From: Pseudomonas sp. Irchel 3E13
GTDB lineage: Bacteria; Pseudomonadota; Gammaproteobacteria; Pseudomonadales; Pseudomonadaceae
Reading direction: 5' to 3'
NCBI RefSeq assembly: GCF_900187455.1
Contig: NZ_FYDX01000005.1
Span: forward strand, 186,001-250,000
DNA length: 64,000 bases
In this document: in pieces, positions 27,175 through 35,571 of the stretch
Numbering within the stretch: position 1 is the first letter of the stretch
Layout: the number at the start of each line of letters is the position of its first letter
Made by a program: the position numbers and the translations under genes
The notes under the pieces: model-generated
What the model saw: only the letters and a program-made list of their open reading frames with translations
What the model was told of the DNA's origin: nothing
The model's database searches: none

Positions 27175-27648
27175 TCAGATCAGCCACGCGCCTTCCAGTT
27201 GCAGCAGCAGTTGCTTGCGCTCAAGGCCGCCGGCAAATCCGGTGAGGCTGCCATCGCTGCCGATCACCCGGTGGCAGGGCACGATCACCGCGATGGGGTT
27301 GGCGCCATTGGCCGTGCCGACGGCCCGGATCGCCTTGGGCCGGTCGATGGTGCGGGCCAGTTGGGCGTAGCTGGTGGTGGTGCCGTAGGGGATGTTCACC
27401 AGTGCTCGCCAGACGTCCTGTTGAAACGGCGTCCCGCGGGCAGCCAGGCGCAGTTCGAAGCGCTCGCGCTTGTGGGCGAAATACTCGTCCAGCTGCCGCG
27501 CCACGTCGTCGAGCTGGCTGTCGGCCTGGCGCCAGGTGGCATCCAGTTCCCAGGGATGGGCGCTGTCCATGTGCAACAGGTGCAGGCCTTGTTCGTCGCC
27601 CGCCAGCAGTAACTGGCCAATGGGGCTGGGGTGATAGCGATAGTGCAT
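27175..27648 (-). CDS. ogt: Methylated-DNA-protein-cysteine methyltransferase
   Basis: A 157-residue suicide repair protein that takes the methyl group from O6-methylguanine onto Cys125 in IVPCHRVIG. The helix-turn-helix (PYGTTTSYAQLA) and the NPIAVIVPCHR loop are intact. The ATG at 27648 gives the standard length; the frame further upstream is unsupported. No Ada-type N-terminal domain, so Ogt type. Confidence 0.93.
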   Translation of the reverse strand: MHYRYHPSPIGQLLLAGDEQGLHLLHMDSAHPWELDATWRQADSQLDDVARQLDEYFAHKRERFELRLAARGTPFQQDVWRALVNIPYGTTTSYAQLARTIDRPKAIRAVGTANGANPIAVIVPCHRVIGSDGSLTGFAGGLERKQLLLQLEGAWLI

Positions 27649-27860
27649 GTGGGCGGGCTCTTTGCTTGAGAGGGCAATAAAGATAGCCTGATCCGCGGCC
27701 CCGGTGTTCTCAACGAAATTTTCACAATCGATTGCAGACAATCCGCGCGCGCAATTATCCATTCGCCTAATGGTTCGGCACTTTTCGGGTATAACCCGAG
27801 CCGCTGCCGCCGCTTCGCGTCAATGCCTTCCACAACCGAATCCCAGGGATCTTCCAATTC

Positions 27861-29945
27861 ATGGCTAATACGGACGCCTTGAGTCAACAGCGGGCTGCTT
27901 CGCGCCTGTTGCAACCAACGGTCAAATCACACCTGCTCTACACCCTGCTGTGCGGCCTGGCGATCATGGCGATGCTCAGCCTGGTGCGGCTCGCGTTGCT
28001 GGCCTACAACAGCGACATGGTTGGCGATACGCCGTCGTCCACTGTCGTGGAAGGTTTCCTCAACGGCCTGCGTTTCGACCTGCGGGTGGTGGTGTACCTG
28101 AGCATTCCGCTGCTGCTGGCGATCCTCAGTGCGCGGGTGATGGCGGCGCGCGGTTTCTTCCGCCTGTGGCTGACCCTGACCTCCAGCATCGTGCTGTTCC
28201 TCGGCCTGGTGGAGATGGACTTCTACCGCGAGTTCCACCAGCGCCTCAACGGCCTGGTATTCCAGTACATCAAGGAAGATCCGAAGACCGTCGGCAGCAT
28301 GCTGTGGTACGGCTTCCCGGTGGTGCGCTACCTGCTGGCGTGGGTCGGCGGCACGATCGTGATGAGCCTGGCGTTCAAAGGCATCGACCGCCTGACCCGG
28401 CCCCGTGGCGAGTACCAGAGCAACCTCGCCGGTGCTCGCAGCGTGGCGCCGTGGTACGTGCGCGGCGTGGTGTTTTTCATGATCCTGCTGGTGGCCGTGA
28501 TTGCCGCCCGTGGCACCTTGCGCCAAGGCCCGCCCATGCGCTGGGGTGATGCCTTCACCACCGACTCGAACTTCGTCAACCAGTTGGGCCTCAACGGCAC
28601 CCTGACCTTGATCGACGCGGCCAAGAGCCGCATGTCCGAGGACCGCGACAACATCTGGAAGTCCACCCTCGATCAGAAGGTCGCCCAGGACACGGTGCGC
28701 CAGATGCTGCTGACGCCGAGCGACAAGCTGGTCGACGCCGACAGCGCCGCGATTCGCCGTGACTTCACGCCGCCGGCCGAGAACACCCTGCCGATCAAGA
28801 ACGTCGTGGTCATCCTGATGGAGAGTTTCGCCGGCCATTCCGTCGGCGCGCTGGGGGCTTCGGGCAACATCACCCCGTACTTCGACAAACTGGCCGAGGA
28901 AGGCCTGCTGTTCGACCGCTTCTTCTCCAACGGCACCCATACCCACCAGGGCATGTTCGCCACCATGGCCTGCTTCCCCAACCTGCCGGGCTTCGAATAC
29001 CTGATGCAGACCCCGGAAGGCGGCCACAAACTGTCGGGCCTGCCCGCGCTGCTCAGCGCCCGGGACTACGACGACGTCTACGTCTACAACGGTGATTTCG
29101 CCTGGGACAACCAGTCCGGTTTCTTCGGCAACCAGGGCATGACCACCTTCATCGGTCGTAATGACTTCGTCAATCCGGTGTTTTCCGACCCGACCTGGGG
29201 CGTGTCCGACCAGGACATGTTCGACCGCGGTAACCAGGAGTTGGCGAACAACTATGGCAAGAAGCCGTTCTATGCCTTGCTCCAGACCCTGTCCAACCAC
29301 ACCCCGTATGCCCTGCCGAAAGACCTGCCGGTTGAGCCGGTGACCGGTCATGGTCGCCTGGACGAACACCTGACCGCCATGCGTTATTCCGACTGGGCCC
29401 TGGGCCAGTTCTTCGAGAAGGCGCGCAAGGAGCCGTACTTCAAGGAAACCCTGTTCGTCATCGTCGGTGACCATGGCTTCGGCAATAACCAGCAGGTCAC
29501 TGAGCTGGACCTGGGCCGTTTCAACGTGCCGCTGTTGCTGATCGCTCCGGGCATCCAGGAAAAGTTCGGCAAGCGCAACCACACCGTTGGCACCCAGATC
29601 GACATCGTGCCGACCGTCATGGGCCGCCTGGGTGGCGAAACCCGTCACCAGTGCTGGGGGCGTGACTTGCTGAACCTGCCGGAAGGCGACCAGGGCATCG
29701 GCATGATCAAGCCTTCGGGCAGCGAGCAGATCGTCGGCCTGATCCAGGGTGATCGCGTGTTGATCGAGTCCAAGGACATGTCGCCGCGCCTGTACCGTTA
29801 TCAGTTGGGCAGCGAGTTCAAGGCCGAGTTGATCGAGCATCCGGAGCAGGACGCCATGCTCAAGAAACTCGAGTCCTTCATCCAGACCGCAACCAAGAGC
29901 CTGCTGGACAATACCGCCGGTGTTGTCCACGGCATCCCGGATTGA
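27861..29945 (+). CDS. LtaS-like membrane sulfatase-family phosphotransferase
   Basis: A 694-residue inner-membrane protein with about five membrane segments in the first 210 residues and a large periplasmic alkaline-phosphatase/sulfatase domain. Key features are LMESF (metal Glu near 320), the NGTHTHQGMFATMACF nucleophile loop with catalytic-type Thr (about 356-370) and DHGFGNN (about 537). The family includes Gram-positive lipoteichoic acid synthase and E. coli OpgB; in this Gram-negative host the acceptor is unlikely to be teichoic acid and may be a periplasmic glucan or lipid. It is monocistronic with its own terminator. Confidence 0.88.
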   Translation: MANTDALSQQRAASRLLQPTVKSHLLYTLLCGLAIMAMLSLVRLALLAYNSDMVGDTPSSTVVEGFLNGLRFDLRVVVYLSIPLLLAILSARVMAARGFFRLWLTLTSSIVLFLGLVEMDFYREFHQRLNGLVFQYIKEDPKTVGSMLWYGFPVVRYLLAWVGGTIVMSLAFKGIDRLTRPRGEYQSNLAGARSVAPWYVRGVVFFMILLVAVIAARGTLRQGPPMRWGDAFTTDSNFVNQLGLNGTLTLIDAAKSRMSEDRDNIWKSTLDQKVAQDTVRQMLLTPSDKLVDADSAAIRRDFTPPAENTLPIKNVVVILMESFAGHSVGALGASGNITPYFDKLAEEGLLFDRFFSNGTHTHQGMFATMACFPNLPGFEYLMQTPEGGHKLSGLPALLSARDYDDVYVYNGDFAWDNQSGFFGNQGMTTFIGRNDFVNPVFSDPTWGVSDQDMFDRGNQELANNYGKKPFYALLQTLSNHTPYALPKDLPVEPVTGHGRLDEHLTAMRYSDWALGQFFEKARKEPYFKETLFVIVGDHGFGNNQQVTELDLGRFNVPLLLIAPGIQEKFGKRNHTVGTQIDIVPTVMGRLGGETRHQCWGRDLLNLPEGDQGIGMIKPSGSEQIVGLIQGDRVLIESKDMSPRLYRYQLGSEFKAELIEHPEQDAMLKKLESFIQTATKSLLDNTAGVVHGIPD

Positions 29946-29976
29946 TCGCCCTGGCGTAATCCGTTCGTTGCACAAG

Positions 29977-30001
29977 ACCCCGGCCTGGCCGGGGTTTTTT
30001 A
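29977..30001 (+). terminator. Terminator after the LtaS-like gene
   Basis: An 8-bp GC-rich stem (29977-29984 with 29988-29995) with a 3-nt loop and a T-run to 30000. Confidence 0.9.
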
Positions 30002-30104
30002 TGGGTGCGCCGCCGGGCCAACCGACTTGAACAATGTCCGCAGGCGAGGGTCAACGGAAGACAGGCTGGAAACACTCCTGTACCTGCCATCGAGGACACG
30101 CCAG

Positions 30105-30341
30105 ATGAAAGAGTGGGAAATCACTTTTGTGGACCAGAAGGGCGAACGCACTTCGTTGTTGCTTGCCGCCGCGGACCGCCCGAGCATTGAAGACGCAGCG
30201 CGGCGGATCAGGGGCCACCTGTTCCCGGTCATGGATGAACTCGACCTCAATGATTTCCAGGACCGTGCCGACTGTCCGACCGCGAAGTGGCTGAAGGAAC
30301 AGAACGGGGTGGAGATCACCGACATCACTGAACGGACCTGA
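30105..30341 (+). CDS. Small hypothetical protein
   Basis: A 78-residue soluble protein beginning MKEWEITFVDQKGERTSLLL, with an early beta-strand pattern and an acidic C-terminal half. The ATG at 30105 has a GAGGA about 9 nt upstream. I do not recognise a family. It is a single gene between two regulatory-looking intergenic regions. Confidence 0.6.
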   Translation: MKEWEITFVDQKGERTSLLLAAADRPSIEDAARRIRGHLFPVMDELDLNDFQDRADCPTAKWLKEQNGVEITDITERT

Positions 30342-30392
30342 ATCCACAGGCTGGCTGGCGTTGTGCCTCACCAGCCGCTACGCTGCATGCAG

Positions 30393-30454
30393 GGCCGTCG
30401 GTTATGGCGACGGCCTTGGTCTTCCATTACCGCTACATTCATTACCGCAACATT
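30393..30454 (+). repeat. Hairpin and 15-bp tandem repeat upstream of the RraB-like gene
   Basis: An 8-bp stem (30393-30400 with 30408-30415, 7-nt loop) is followed by two adjacent 15-bp copies, 30425-30439 and 30440-30454, identical at 14 of 15 positions. The hairpin may end the preceding small gene; the repeat is unexplained. Confidence 0.6.
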
Positions 30455-30548
30455 GCTGCATTCGCTCGAGAACCCCACCCGCGTCCCGCGCCAGGGGTAA
30501 GTGCGCAAGCACTGAAAGTCTATCCATCGTGATTGAGGAGGACGATTC

Positions 30549-30878
30549 ATGAGCAACTTGTACGAGGACATCAGCAGCACGGTATTGCGCCGCATGAAAG
30601 AAGGCGGTTTCAACTTCGCACAAATCCATCCAATCGAGTTCTATGCGGTATTCCCGGACGAGGAACGGGCGCGCAGGGCTGCAGGAAAGTTCCGGGGTGA
30701 GTCGTTGTGTGCCCAGGTGCATGAAAGTGACGACGGCTGGCAACTGGAACTGAGCAAGATCATGTACGCCACCTATGGTGGCATCGGCGAATTCGAACAG
30801 GATTTCGAAGCCGTGGTCGTGCCACTGGGCGGTGAAGCCCAGGGCTGGGGAGTGAAGCAGGAGCGCGCGGTAACCTGA
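30549..30878 (+). CDS. RraB-domain protein (RNase E inhibitor family)
   Basis: A 109-residue protein similar over most of its length to the RraB fold, which binds and modulates RNase E (YAVFPDEERARRAA, EFEQDFEAVVVPLGGEAQGWGVK). E. coli RraB is longer (about 138 residues), so this is a single-domain version. The start at 30549 has a GAGGAGGA upstream. Whether it acts on RNase E is not shown by sequence alone. Confidence 0.8.
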   Translation: MSNLYEDISSTVLRRMKEGGFNFAQIHPIEFYAVFPDEERARRAAGKFRGESLCAQVHESDDGWQLELSKIMYATYGGIGEFEQDFEAVVVPLGGEAQGWGVKQERAVT

Positions 30879-30960
30879 AATGCACCCCGGGGCGGCCTGG
30901 CCGTCCCGGGAACCCACACGCTTCGCAATGAAGCGCGTGCCCCATTCGCGTGGGGCTGGC

Positions 30961-30977
30961 TGCACAAGTCTGGTGCG
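30961..30977 (+). promoter_or_regulatory. Candidate NtrC-type enhancer site
   Basis: The 17-bp TGCACAAGTCTGGTGCG fits the NtrC consensus TGCAC-N7-GTGCA except for the last base. It lies about 50-70 bp upstream of a sigma-54 promoter, the expected arrangement for an activator of that class. A second inverted repeat with GCCCCA/TGGGGC arms lies just upstream at 30939-30956. Confidence 0.5.
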
Positions 30978-31028
30978 GCGTCTTTTCCTGAACTTCCCAA
31001 CCCGTTGATTGAAAAGGATTAATTCCGC

Positions 31029-31043
31029 TGGCACGGGCTTTGC
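31029..31043 (+). promoter_or_regulatory. Sigma-54 promoter of the ATP-grasp/alpha-E/transglutaminase operon
   Basis: TGGCACG-GGCT-TTGC matches the sigma-54 (RpoN) -24/-12 consensus TGGCACG-N4-TTGC at every position. It lies 35 bp before the start codon of the first operon gene, on the correct strand. Confidence 0.82.
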
Positions 31044-31078
31044 GACAGTGCCTGTGCACGGGTGACAAGGAGTTCGGC

Positions 31079-32488
31079 ATGATTCGCACGTTCTATGATG
31101 AGATGTACGCCGCCGACGGTCAGCTCCGTCCGCATTATCGGGAATTCGCCCGCTGGCTGGCGCAGACGCCGCCTGAGCAAGTGGCGCAGCGCCGCCGCGA
31201 GGCGGACCTGCTGTTCCACCGCGCCGGCATCACCTTCACGCTGTACGGGGACGAGCAGGGCACTGAGCGCCTGATCCCCTTCGACACCATTCCGCGGGCC
31301 ATCCCGGCCAGCGAATGGCGGGTGGTAGAGCGCGGCTGTATCCAGCGCGTGAAGGCGCTGAACATGTTTCTCGCCGACCTCTACCATGACCAGCGCATCC
31401 TCCGCGCGGGGATCATTCCCGCCGAGCAGGTCCTGGCCAACGATCAATACCAACTGGCGATGCAGGGCCTGAACCTGCACCGCGACATCTACGCGCACAT
31501 TTCCGGGGTCGACCTGGTTCGCGACAGCGACGGCAGCTATTACGTGCTCGAAGACAACCTGCGCACGCCCAGCGGTGTCAGCTACATGCTCGAAGACCGC
31601 AAGATGATGATGCGGTTGTTCCCCGAGCTGTTCGCCGCCCAGCGCATCGCGCCGATCGACCACTACCCGAACCTGTTGCTCGACACCCTGAAAAGCTCCA
31701 GTCCGCTGGATAACCCCAGCGTTGTGGTGCTGACCCCGGGGCGGTTCAACAGCGCGTTCTTCGAACACGCCTTTCTCGCTCGCGAGATGGGTGTGGAACT
31801 GGTGGAAGGGGCGGACCTGTTCGTTCGCGACGAGCGGGTATTCATGCGCACCACCGACGGCCCCAAGCCGGTCGACGTGATCTATCGCCGGCTGGACGAC
31901 GCCTTCCTCGATCCGCTGGCATTCAACCCCGACTCCATGCTCGGCGTGCCCGGCCTGCTGTCGGCCTATCGCTGCGGCAACGTGGTGCTGGCCAACGCCA
32001 TCGGCACCGGGGTGGCCGACGACAAGTCGGTCTATCCCTACGTCACCGAGATGATCCGTTTCTACCTGGACGAAGAACCGATCCTGAAGAACGTGCCTAC
32101 CTGGCAATGCCGCAAGCCGGAAGAGCTTTCCCACGTGCTGGCCAACCTGCCGGACCTGGTGGTCAAGGAAACCCAGGGCTCCGGCGGCTACGGCATGCTG
32201 GTGGGGCCGGCGTCGACCAAGGCGGAAATCGCCGCTTTCGCCGAACGCATCAAGGCCCGCCCGGCGGCCTATATCGCCCAGCCGACCCTGTCGCTGTCGA
32301 CCTGCCCGACCTTCGTCGAGAACGGCATTGCGCCGCGGCACATCGACCTGCGCCCGTTCGTCCTGGCCGGCCGGGAGACCCGCGTGGTGCCCGGCGGCCT
32401 GACGCGGGTGGCGCTGCGCGAGGGCTCGCTGGTGGTGAACTCGTCCCAGGGGGGCGGTACCAAGGACACCTGGGTGGTCGAGGATTGA
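31079..32488 (+). CDS. Circularly permuted ATP-grasp protein (type 2)
   Basis: A 469-residue soluble protein of the circularly permuted ATP-grasp group, thought to form amide or peptide bonds. Recognisable segments are YVLEDNLRTPSGVSYMLEDR (metal/ATP loop), VVVLTPGRFNSAFFEH and VVKETQGSGGYGMLVGP (ATP-binding Lys and Gly-rich loop), with the C-terminal SSQGGGTKDTWV. The start at 31079 has an AAGGAG 6 nt upstream. It is first in a tight operon with alpha-E and transglutaminase genes (gaps of 3 and -4 bp). The family is proposed to build or modify peptides; the substrate is unknown. Confidence 0.93.
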   Translation: MIRTFYDEMYAADGQLRPHYREFARWLAQTPPEQVAQRRREADLLFHRAGITFTLYGDEQGTERLIPFDTIPRAIPASEWRVVERGCIQRVKALNMFLADLYHDQRILRAGIIPAEQVLANDQYQLAMQGLNLHRDIYAHISGVDLVRDSDGSYYVLEDNLRTPSGVSYMLEDRKMMMRLFPELFAAQRIAPIDHYPNLLLDTLKSSSPLDNPSVVVLTPGRFNSAFFEHAFLAREMGVELVEGADLFVRDERVFMRTTDGPKPVDVIYRRLDDAFLDPLAFNPDSMLGVPGLLSAYRCGNVVLANAIGTGVADDKSVYPYVTEMIRFYLDEEPILKNVPTWQCRKPEELSHVLANLPDLVVKETQGSGGYGMLVGPASTKAEIAAFAERIKARPAAYIAQPTLSLSTCPTFVENGIAPRHIDLRPFVLAGRETRVVPGGLTRVALREGSLVVNSSQGGGTKDTWVVED

Positions 32489-32491
32489 ATC

Positions 32492-33442
32492 ATGCTCAGT
32501 AGAACGGCTTCGGACCTGTATTGGATGTCGCGTTATCTGGAGCGGGCGGAAAACCTCGCACGGATGCTCGATGTCAGTTATTCGCTGTCGCTGATGCCGC
32601 AGGACGGTCGCGGCGATGGCCTGGACGAAATGGCGCTGGCGCTGCGCATCACCGGCACCCTGGATGACTACCTGGGCCGGCATGGGCAACTGCACGCCGA
32701 GCGTCTGTTGCACTTTTTTGCCCTCGACCCGGAAAACCCGGCCAGCATCTACAGTTGCCTGGGCGCCGCGCGGGCCAGCGCCCATGCGGTGCGTGGGCGG
32801 ATTACCGCAGACATGTGGGAAAACATCAACGCCACCTGGCTGGAGATTCGCGGCATCGCCGAGCAAGGCCTGGGGCGCTATGGCATGAGCCGTTTCTGCG
32901 AGTGGATCAAGGAGCGCTCGCACCTGTTCCGCGGTGCCACCTACGGCACCATCATGCGCAACGACGCTTTCCGCTTCATTCGCCTGGGCACCTTCATCGA
33001 GCGGGCCGACAACACCCTGCGCCTGCTCGACGCCCGTTACGAGATGTTCGGTGAGGACGCCGAAACCGTCAGCGACAGCTCTGCCCGCGGTTATTACCAG
33101 TGGAGCGCCTTGCTCCGCGCGCTGTCCTCGTTCGAGGCCTATACCGAGATCTACCGCGACGCTCCCACGGGGCGCCATGTTGCCGAACTCTTGCTCCTGC
33201 GTGCCGATGTCCCCCGTTCCCTGCGTGCCTGCACGGAAGAAATCGACCAGATCCTCGCCAGCCTGCCCGGCGCCAACGGCCGTCCGGCCCAGCGCCTGGC
33301 GGCGGAAGTGGATGCCCGTCTGCGCTATACCGGCATCGACGAAATCCTCTCGCAAGGGCTGCATCCCTGGTTGAACCACTACATTCCGCTAGTGCGTGAG
33401 TTGGGCAACGCCATTCACAGCGCTTACCTGGAGGTCGTATGA
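32492..33442 (+). CDS. Alpha-E domain protein
   Basis: A 316-residue mostly helical soluble protein of the alpha-E family, beginning MLSRTASDLYWMSRYLERAENLARML. No catalytic residues are known; alpha-E proteins almost always lie beside the circularly permuted ATP-grasp and a transglutaminase, as here. The role is probably structural or binding in the same pathway. Gap of 3 bp from the upstream gene; 4-bp overlap with the next. Confidence 0.93.
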   Translation: MLSRTASDLYWMSRYLERAENLARMLDVSYSLSLMPQDGRGDGLDEMALALRITGTLDDYLGRHGQLHAERLLHFFALDPENPASIYSCLGAARASAHAVRGRITADMWENINATWLEIRGIAEQGLGRYGMSRFCEWIKERSHLFRGATYGTIMRNDAFRFIRLGTFIERADNTLRLLDARYEMFGEDAETVSDSSARGYYQWSALLRALSSFEAYTEIYRDAPTGRHVAELLLLRADVPRSLRACTEEIDQILASLPGANGRPAQRLAAEVDARLRYTGIDEILSQGLHPWLNHYIPLVRELGNAIHSAYLEVV

Positions 33443-34233
33443 GACTGACCATTAGCCACGAAACCGCCTACCACTACGAAGACCAGGTGCGAACCAGCAT
33501 CCAGTACCTGCGCCTGACGCCCCCGGACAACGAGCGCCAGCAGGTGCTGCAATGGGAACTGGACCTGCCGCGTCCCGCGCAGGCCCGGCGCGATCCGTTC
33601 GGCAACATCCTGCATGTGCTCAGCCTGGAAGAACCGCATGCCGACCTGCTGATCGCCGCGCGCGGTGAAGTCGAGATCGATCCGACTCGCGAAGCCGAAC
33701 ACGAATCGCAGTCACCCTTGCCGTTCCTGCGCTTCACCCGCCTGACCGAGGCCGACGAGGCGCTGCGTGGGTTTGCCGGCCAGCAGTGCGGGCAACGCCG
33801 TGATCGCAGCGCGCTGATCGAGATGATGGGGGCGCTGCACGAGCGTATGGCCTATCGCCCTGGTGCCACCGCGGTAGACACCAGCGCCGCCCAGGCCTTC
33901 GCCGGCGGTGCGGGCGTCTGCCAGGACCACGCCCACGCCTTTATCGCCTGCGCCCGCAGCCTGCTGGTGCCGGCGCGTTATGTGTCCGGCTACCTGTTCG
34001 ACAACGACAGCCAGCACATGGCCAGCCACGCCTGGGCCGAGGCCTGGCTGGACGGCGCCTGGTACAGCTTCGATGTGACCAACCAGCTCGCGGTGCCCGA
34101 GCGCCATCTGAAGCTGGCGGTGGGCCTGGATTACCTTGATGCGTGTCCGGTGCGCGGCATGCGCCGCGGCGGCGGGTACGAGCAGATGCACGCCAACGTG
34201 CTGGTGACATCCGGGCTCTCGGCGCAGCAGTAA
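33439..34233 (+). CDS. Transglutaminase-like cysteine peptidase-fold protein
   Basis: A 264-residue protein with the bacterial transglutaminase N-terminal beta domain (MRLTISHETAYHYEDQVRTS) and a catalytic core whose triad is visible: Cys161 (GGAGVCQDHAHAF), His197 (SHAWAEAW) and Asp212 (YSFDVTN). Such proteins act as peptidases or amide-exchanging enzymes. Its start overlaps the alpha-E stop (ATGA), so the genes are translationally coupled. There is no signal peptide, so it works in the cytoplasm. Confidence 0.93.
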   Translation: MRLTISHETAYHYEDQVRTSIQYLRLTPPDNERQQVLQWELDLPRPAQARRDPFGNILHVLSLEEPHADLLIAARGEVEIDPTREAEHESQSPLPFLRFTRLTEADEALRGFAGQQCGQRRDRSALIEMMGALHERMAYRPGATAVDTSAAQAFAGGAGVCQDHAHAFIACARSLLVPARYVSGYLFDNDSQHMASHAWAEAWLDGAWYSFDVTNQLAVPERHLKLAVGLDYLDACPVRGMRRGGGYEQMHANVLVTSGLSAQQ

Positions 34234-34236
34234 GCG

Positions 34237-35037
34237 TCAGGGTTTGCGTTTGGCCATATGGCCGAGGTAGGCGAGCAGGGCGTCGAGGTCGGCGTCCGGC
34301 AGTATGCTTGTGCTGAAGCCGGGCATCCGCGCTTGCGGCCACTGGCGCAGACTCTGCGGGTCGCGGATATAGCGACGAAGAAACTCGGGACGGAAGTATT
34401 CGGTGGGGTTGTAGGGCAGGTTCAGGTCCGGACCGAACTGGGCATCGCCGGCGCCGTTGAGGCGGTGGCAGGCCAGGCAGTTCTTCTGGAACAGGGCGAA
34501 GCCGCGGTTCACCGGGTCATTCGCGGCCAGGCCGGGGGCCGGGAGCAGGGCGGGAAAACGCTCGGCCACCGGCGACAGGCGACGGATGCTGGCCACCTGG
34601 AAGGGCCATTGCTCGGGGCTGATATTGCCGGCCTCGGGGTGCGTCCAGACCAGATAGAAGGGACCGGCGCCAGGTTTGTCCTTGGCCAGTGGCGGCCACG
34701 GGTGAGCCGGGTCTTCCACCGCCAGCCAGGCTTGTGCCGGTCCTTGCTTGAGCAACGCGGCGGCGGGCATTTCGGCAGCGAAGCCATCGAGGGCCACGGC
34801 CTGCAGATGGTCATCCGGCTTGATCCCTTCCAGCAGGACCGCCAAAGGCACCGCGCGATACGTCATGGGCTTCTTGTACGACACATCCTGCTCGATACGG
34901 ATGTCCCGGGCCTGCGGGTGCTGGAGCAACTCCGCGGTTTGCCATTGCTTGTCGCTGTCGCCCAGTTGGAGGGTCAATTGCGCCGCGTGCAACGGCAGGC
35001 TCAGCACGCTGAGCAGGAGGGCGAAGCGAAGGCGCAT
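34237..35037 (-). CDS. Monoheme c-type cytochrome with N-terminal molybdopterin-oxidoreductase-like domain
   Basis: A 266-residue exported protein with a signal peptide (about 1-19). The N-terminal region (about 20-165) resembles small beta domains of molybdopterin-dependent oxidoreductases; the C-terminal domain has one heme-binding CLACH (187-191) and a probable distal Met in QARMPGF. It would carry electrons in the periplasm; the partner is unknown. It is convergent with the transglutaminase gene, 3 bp apart. Confidence 0.82.
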   Translation of the reverse strand: MRLRFALLLSVLSLPLHAAQLTLQLGDSDKQWQTAELLQHPQARDIRIEQDVSYKKPMTYRAVPLAVLLEGIKPDDHLQAVALDGFAAEMPAAALLKQGPAQAWLAVEDPAHPWPPLAKDKPGAGPFYLVWTHPEAGNISPEQWPFQVASIRRLSPVAERFPALLPAPGLAANDPVNRGFALFQKNCLACHRLNGAGDAQFGPDLNLPYNPTEYFRPEFLRRYIRDPQSLRQWPQARMPGFSTSILPDADLDALLAYLGHMAKRKP

Positions 35038-35108
35038 GGACGGTCTCCAACCAGTGAGGGTCGGCAGCATATACCAGAGCGCAGGAACGCTGAGAATACC
35101 GGGCGCGA

Positions 35109-35204
35109 TCAGCCGAACAGGCGCGTGAGGTTCGGCAGGATCAGCAGCAGTGTGGTGGCGAACAGAATGAGTCCGGCCTGACGTACTTTGTGTTGTTTGA
35201 ACAT
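35109..35204 (-). CDS. Predicted 31-residue membrane microprotein
   Basis: A short frame encoding MFKQHKVRQAGLILFATTLL and a further 11 residues with one hydrophobic segment (about 10-24) after a basic N-terminus. A purine-rich AAGAAGG lies about 9 nt before the ATG. It is on the same strand as the cytochrome gene, 71 bp upstream. I do not know a named family; support is the ribosome site and the clean basic-hydrophobic topology. Confidence 0.5.
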   Translation of the reverse strand: MFKQHKVRQAGLILFATTLLLILPNLTRLFG

Positions 35205-35571
35205 GGCTGACTGCCTTCTTGTTGTTATTCCTGAGAGCGAGAGACATCCTTTTCCAGGGTCCGCTGGCCACGAAATGCACGGGATTTCCCGTACCGGCTA
35301 CAAACCTGCTGGATATCGGTATACAACCAACCTTAGGGGCAACGTTACCGCTGTTTTAGATCGGTTTCGTCTCGACTTTAGTGTTGTTAACGTTTTTTCT
35401 TATGAGGCTTTATGCCATATGCGTAAGACGTGCCCGACTAGACGCGTGCGCGGGATACACACACGCCTTGCAATGAAATGACCGTTCGTCCGAGGCAACG
35501 CTTGCCTGTAGCCCATATTCGCGGCAGGCTCTACCGGTCTTTTTTCACCACTGTCGTTCAGGGCCAAGTCT
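35205..35571. other. 367-bp intergenic region
   Basis: Separates the divergent microprotein and glutamine amidotransferase genes. It is clearly richer in A+T from about 35330 to 35420, consistent with promoters for both sides. I see no RNA gene, repeat or riboswitch in it. Confidence 0.5.

Noticed and set aside
31019-33379. 786-codon minus-strand open frame
   Set aside because: Antisense to the ATP-grasp and alpha-E genes; composition (His/Gln/Gly-rich) is that of a shadow frame.
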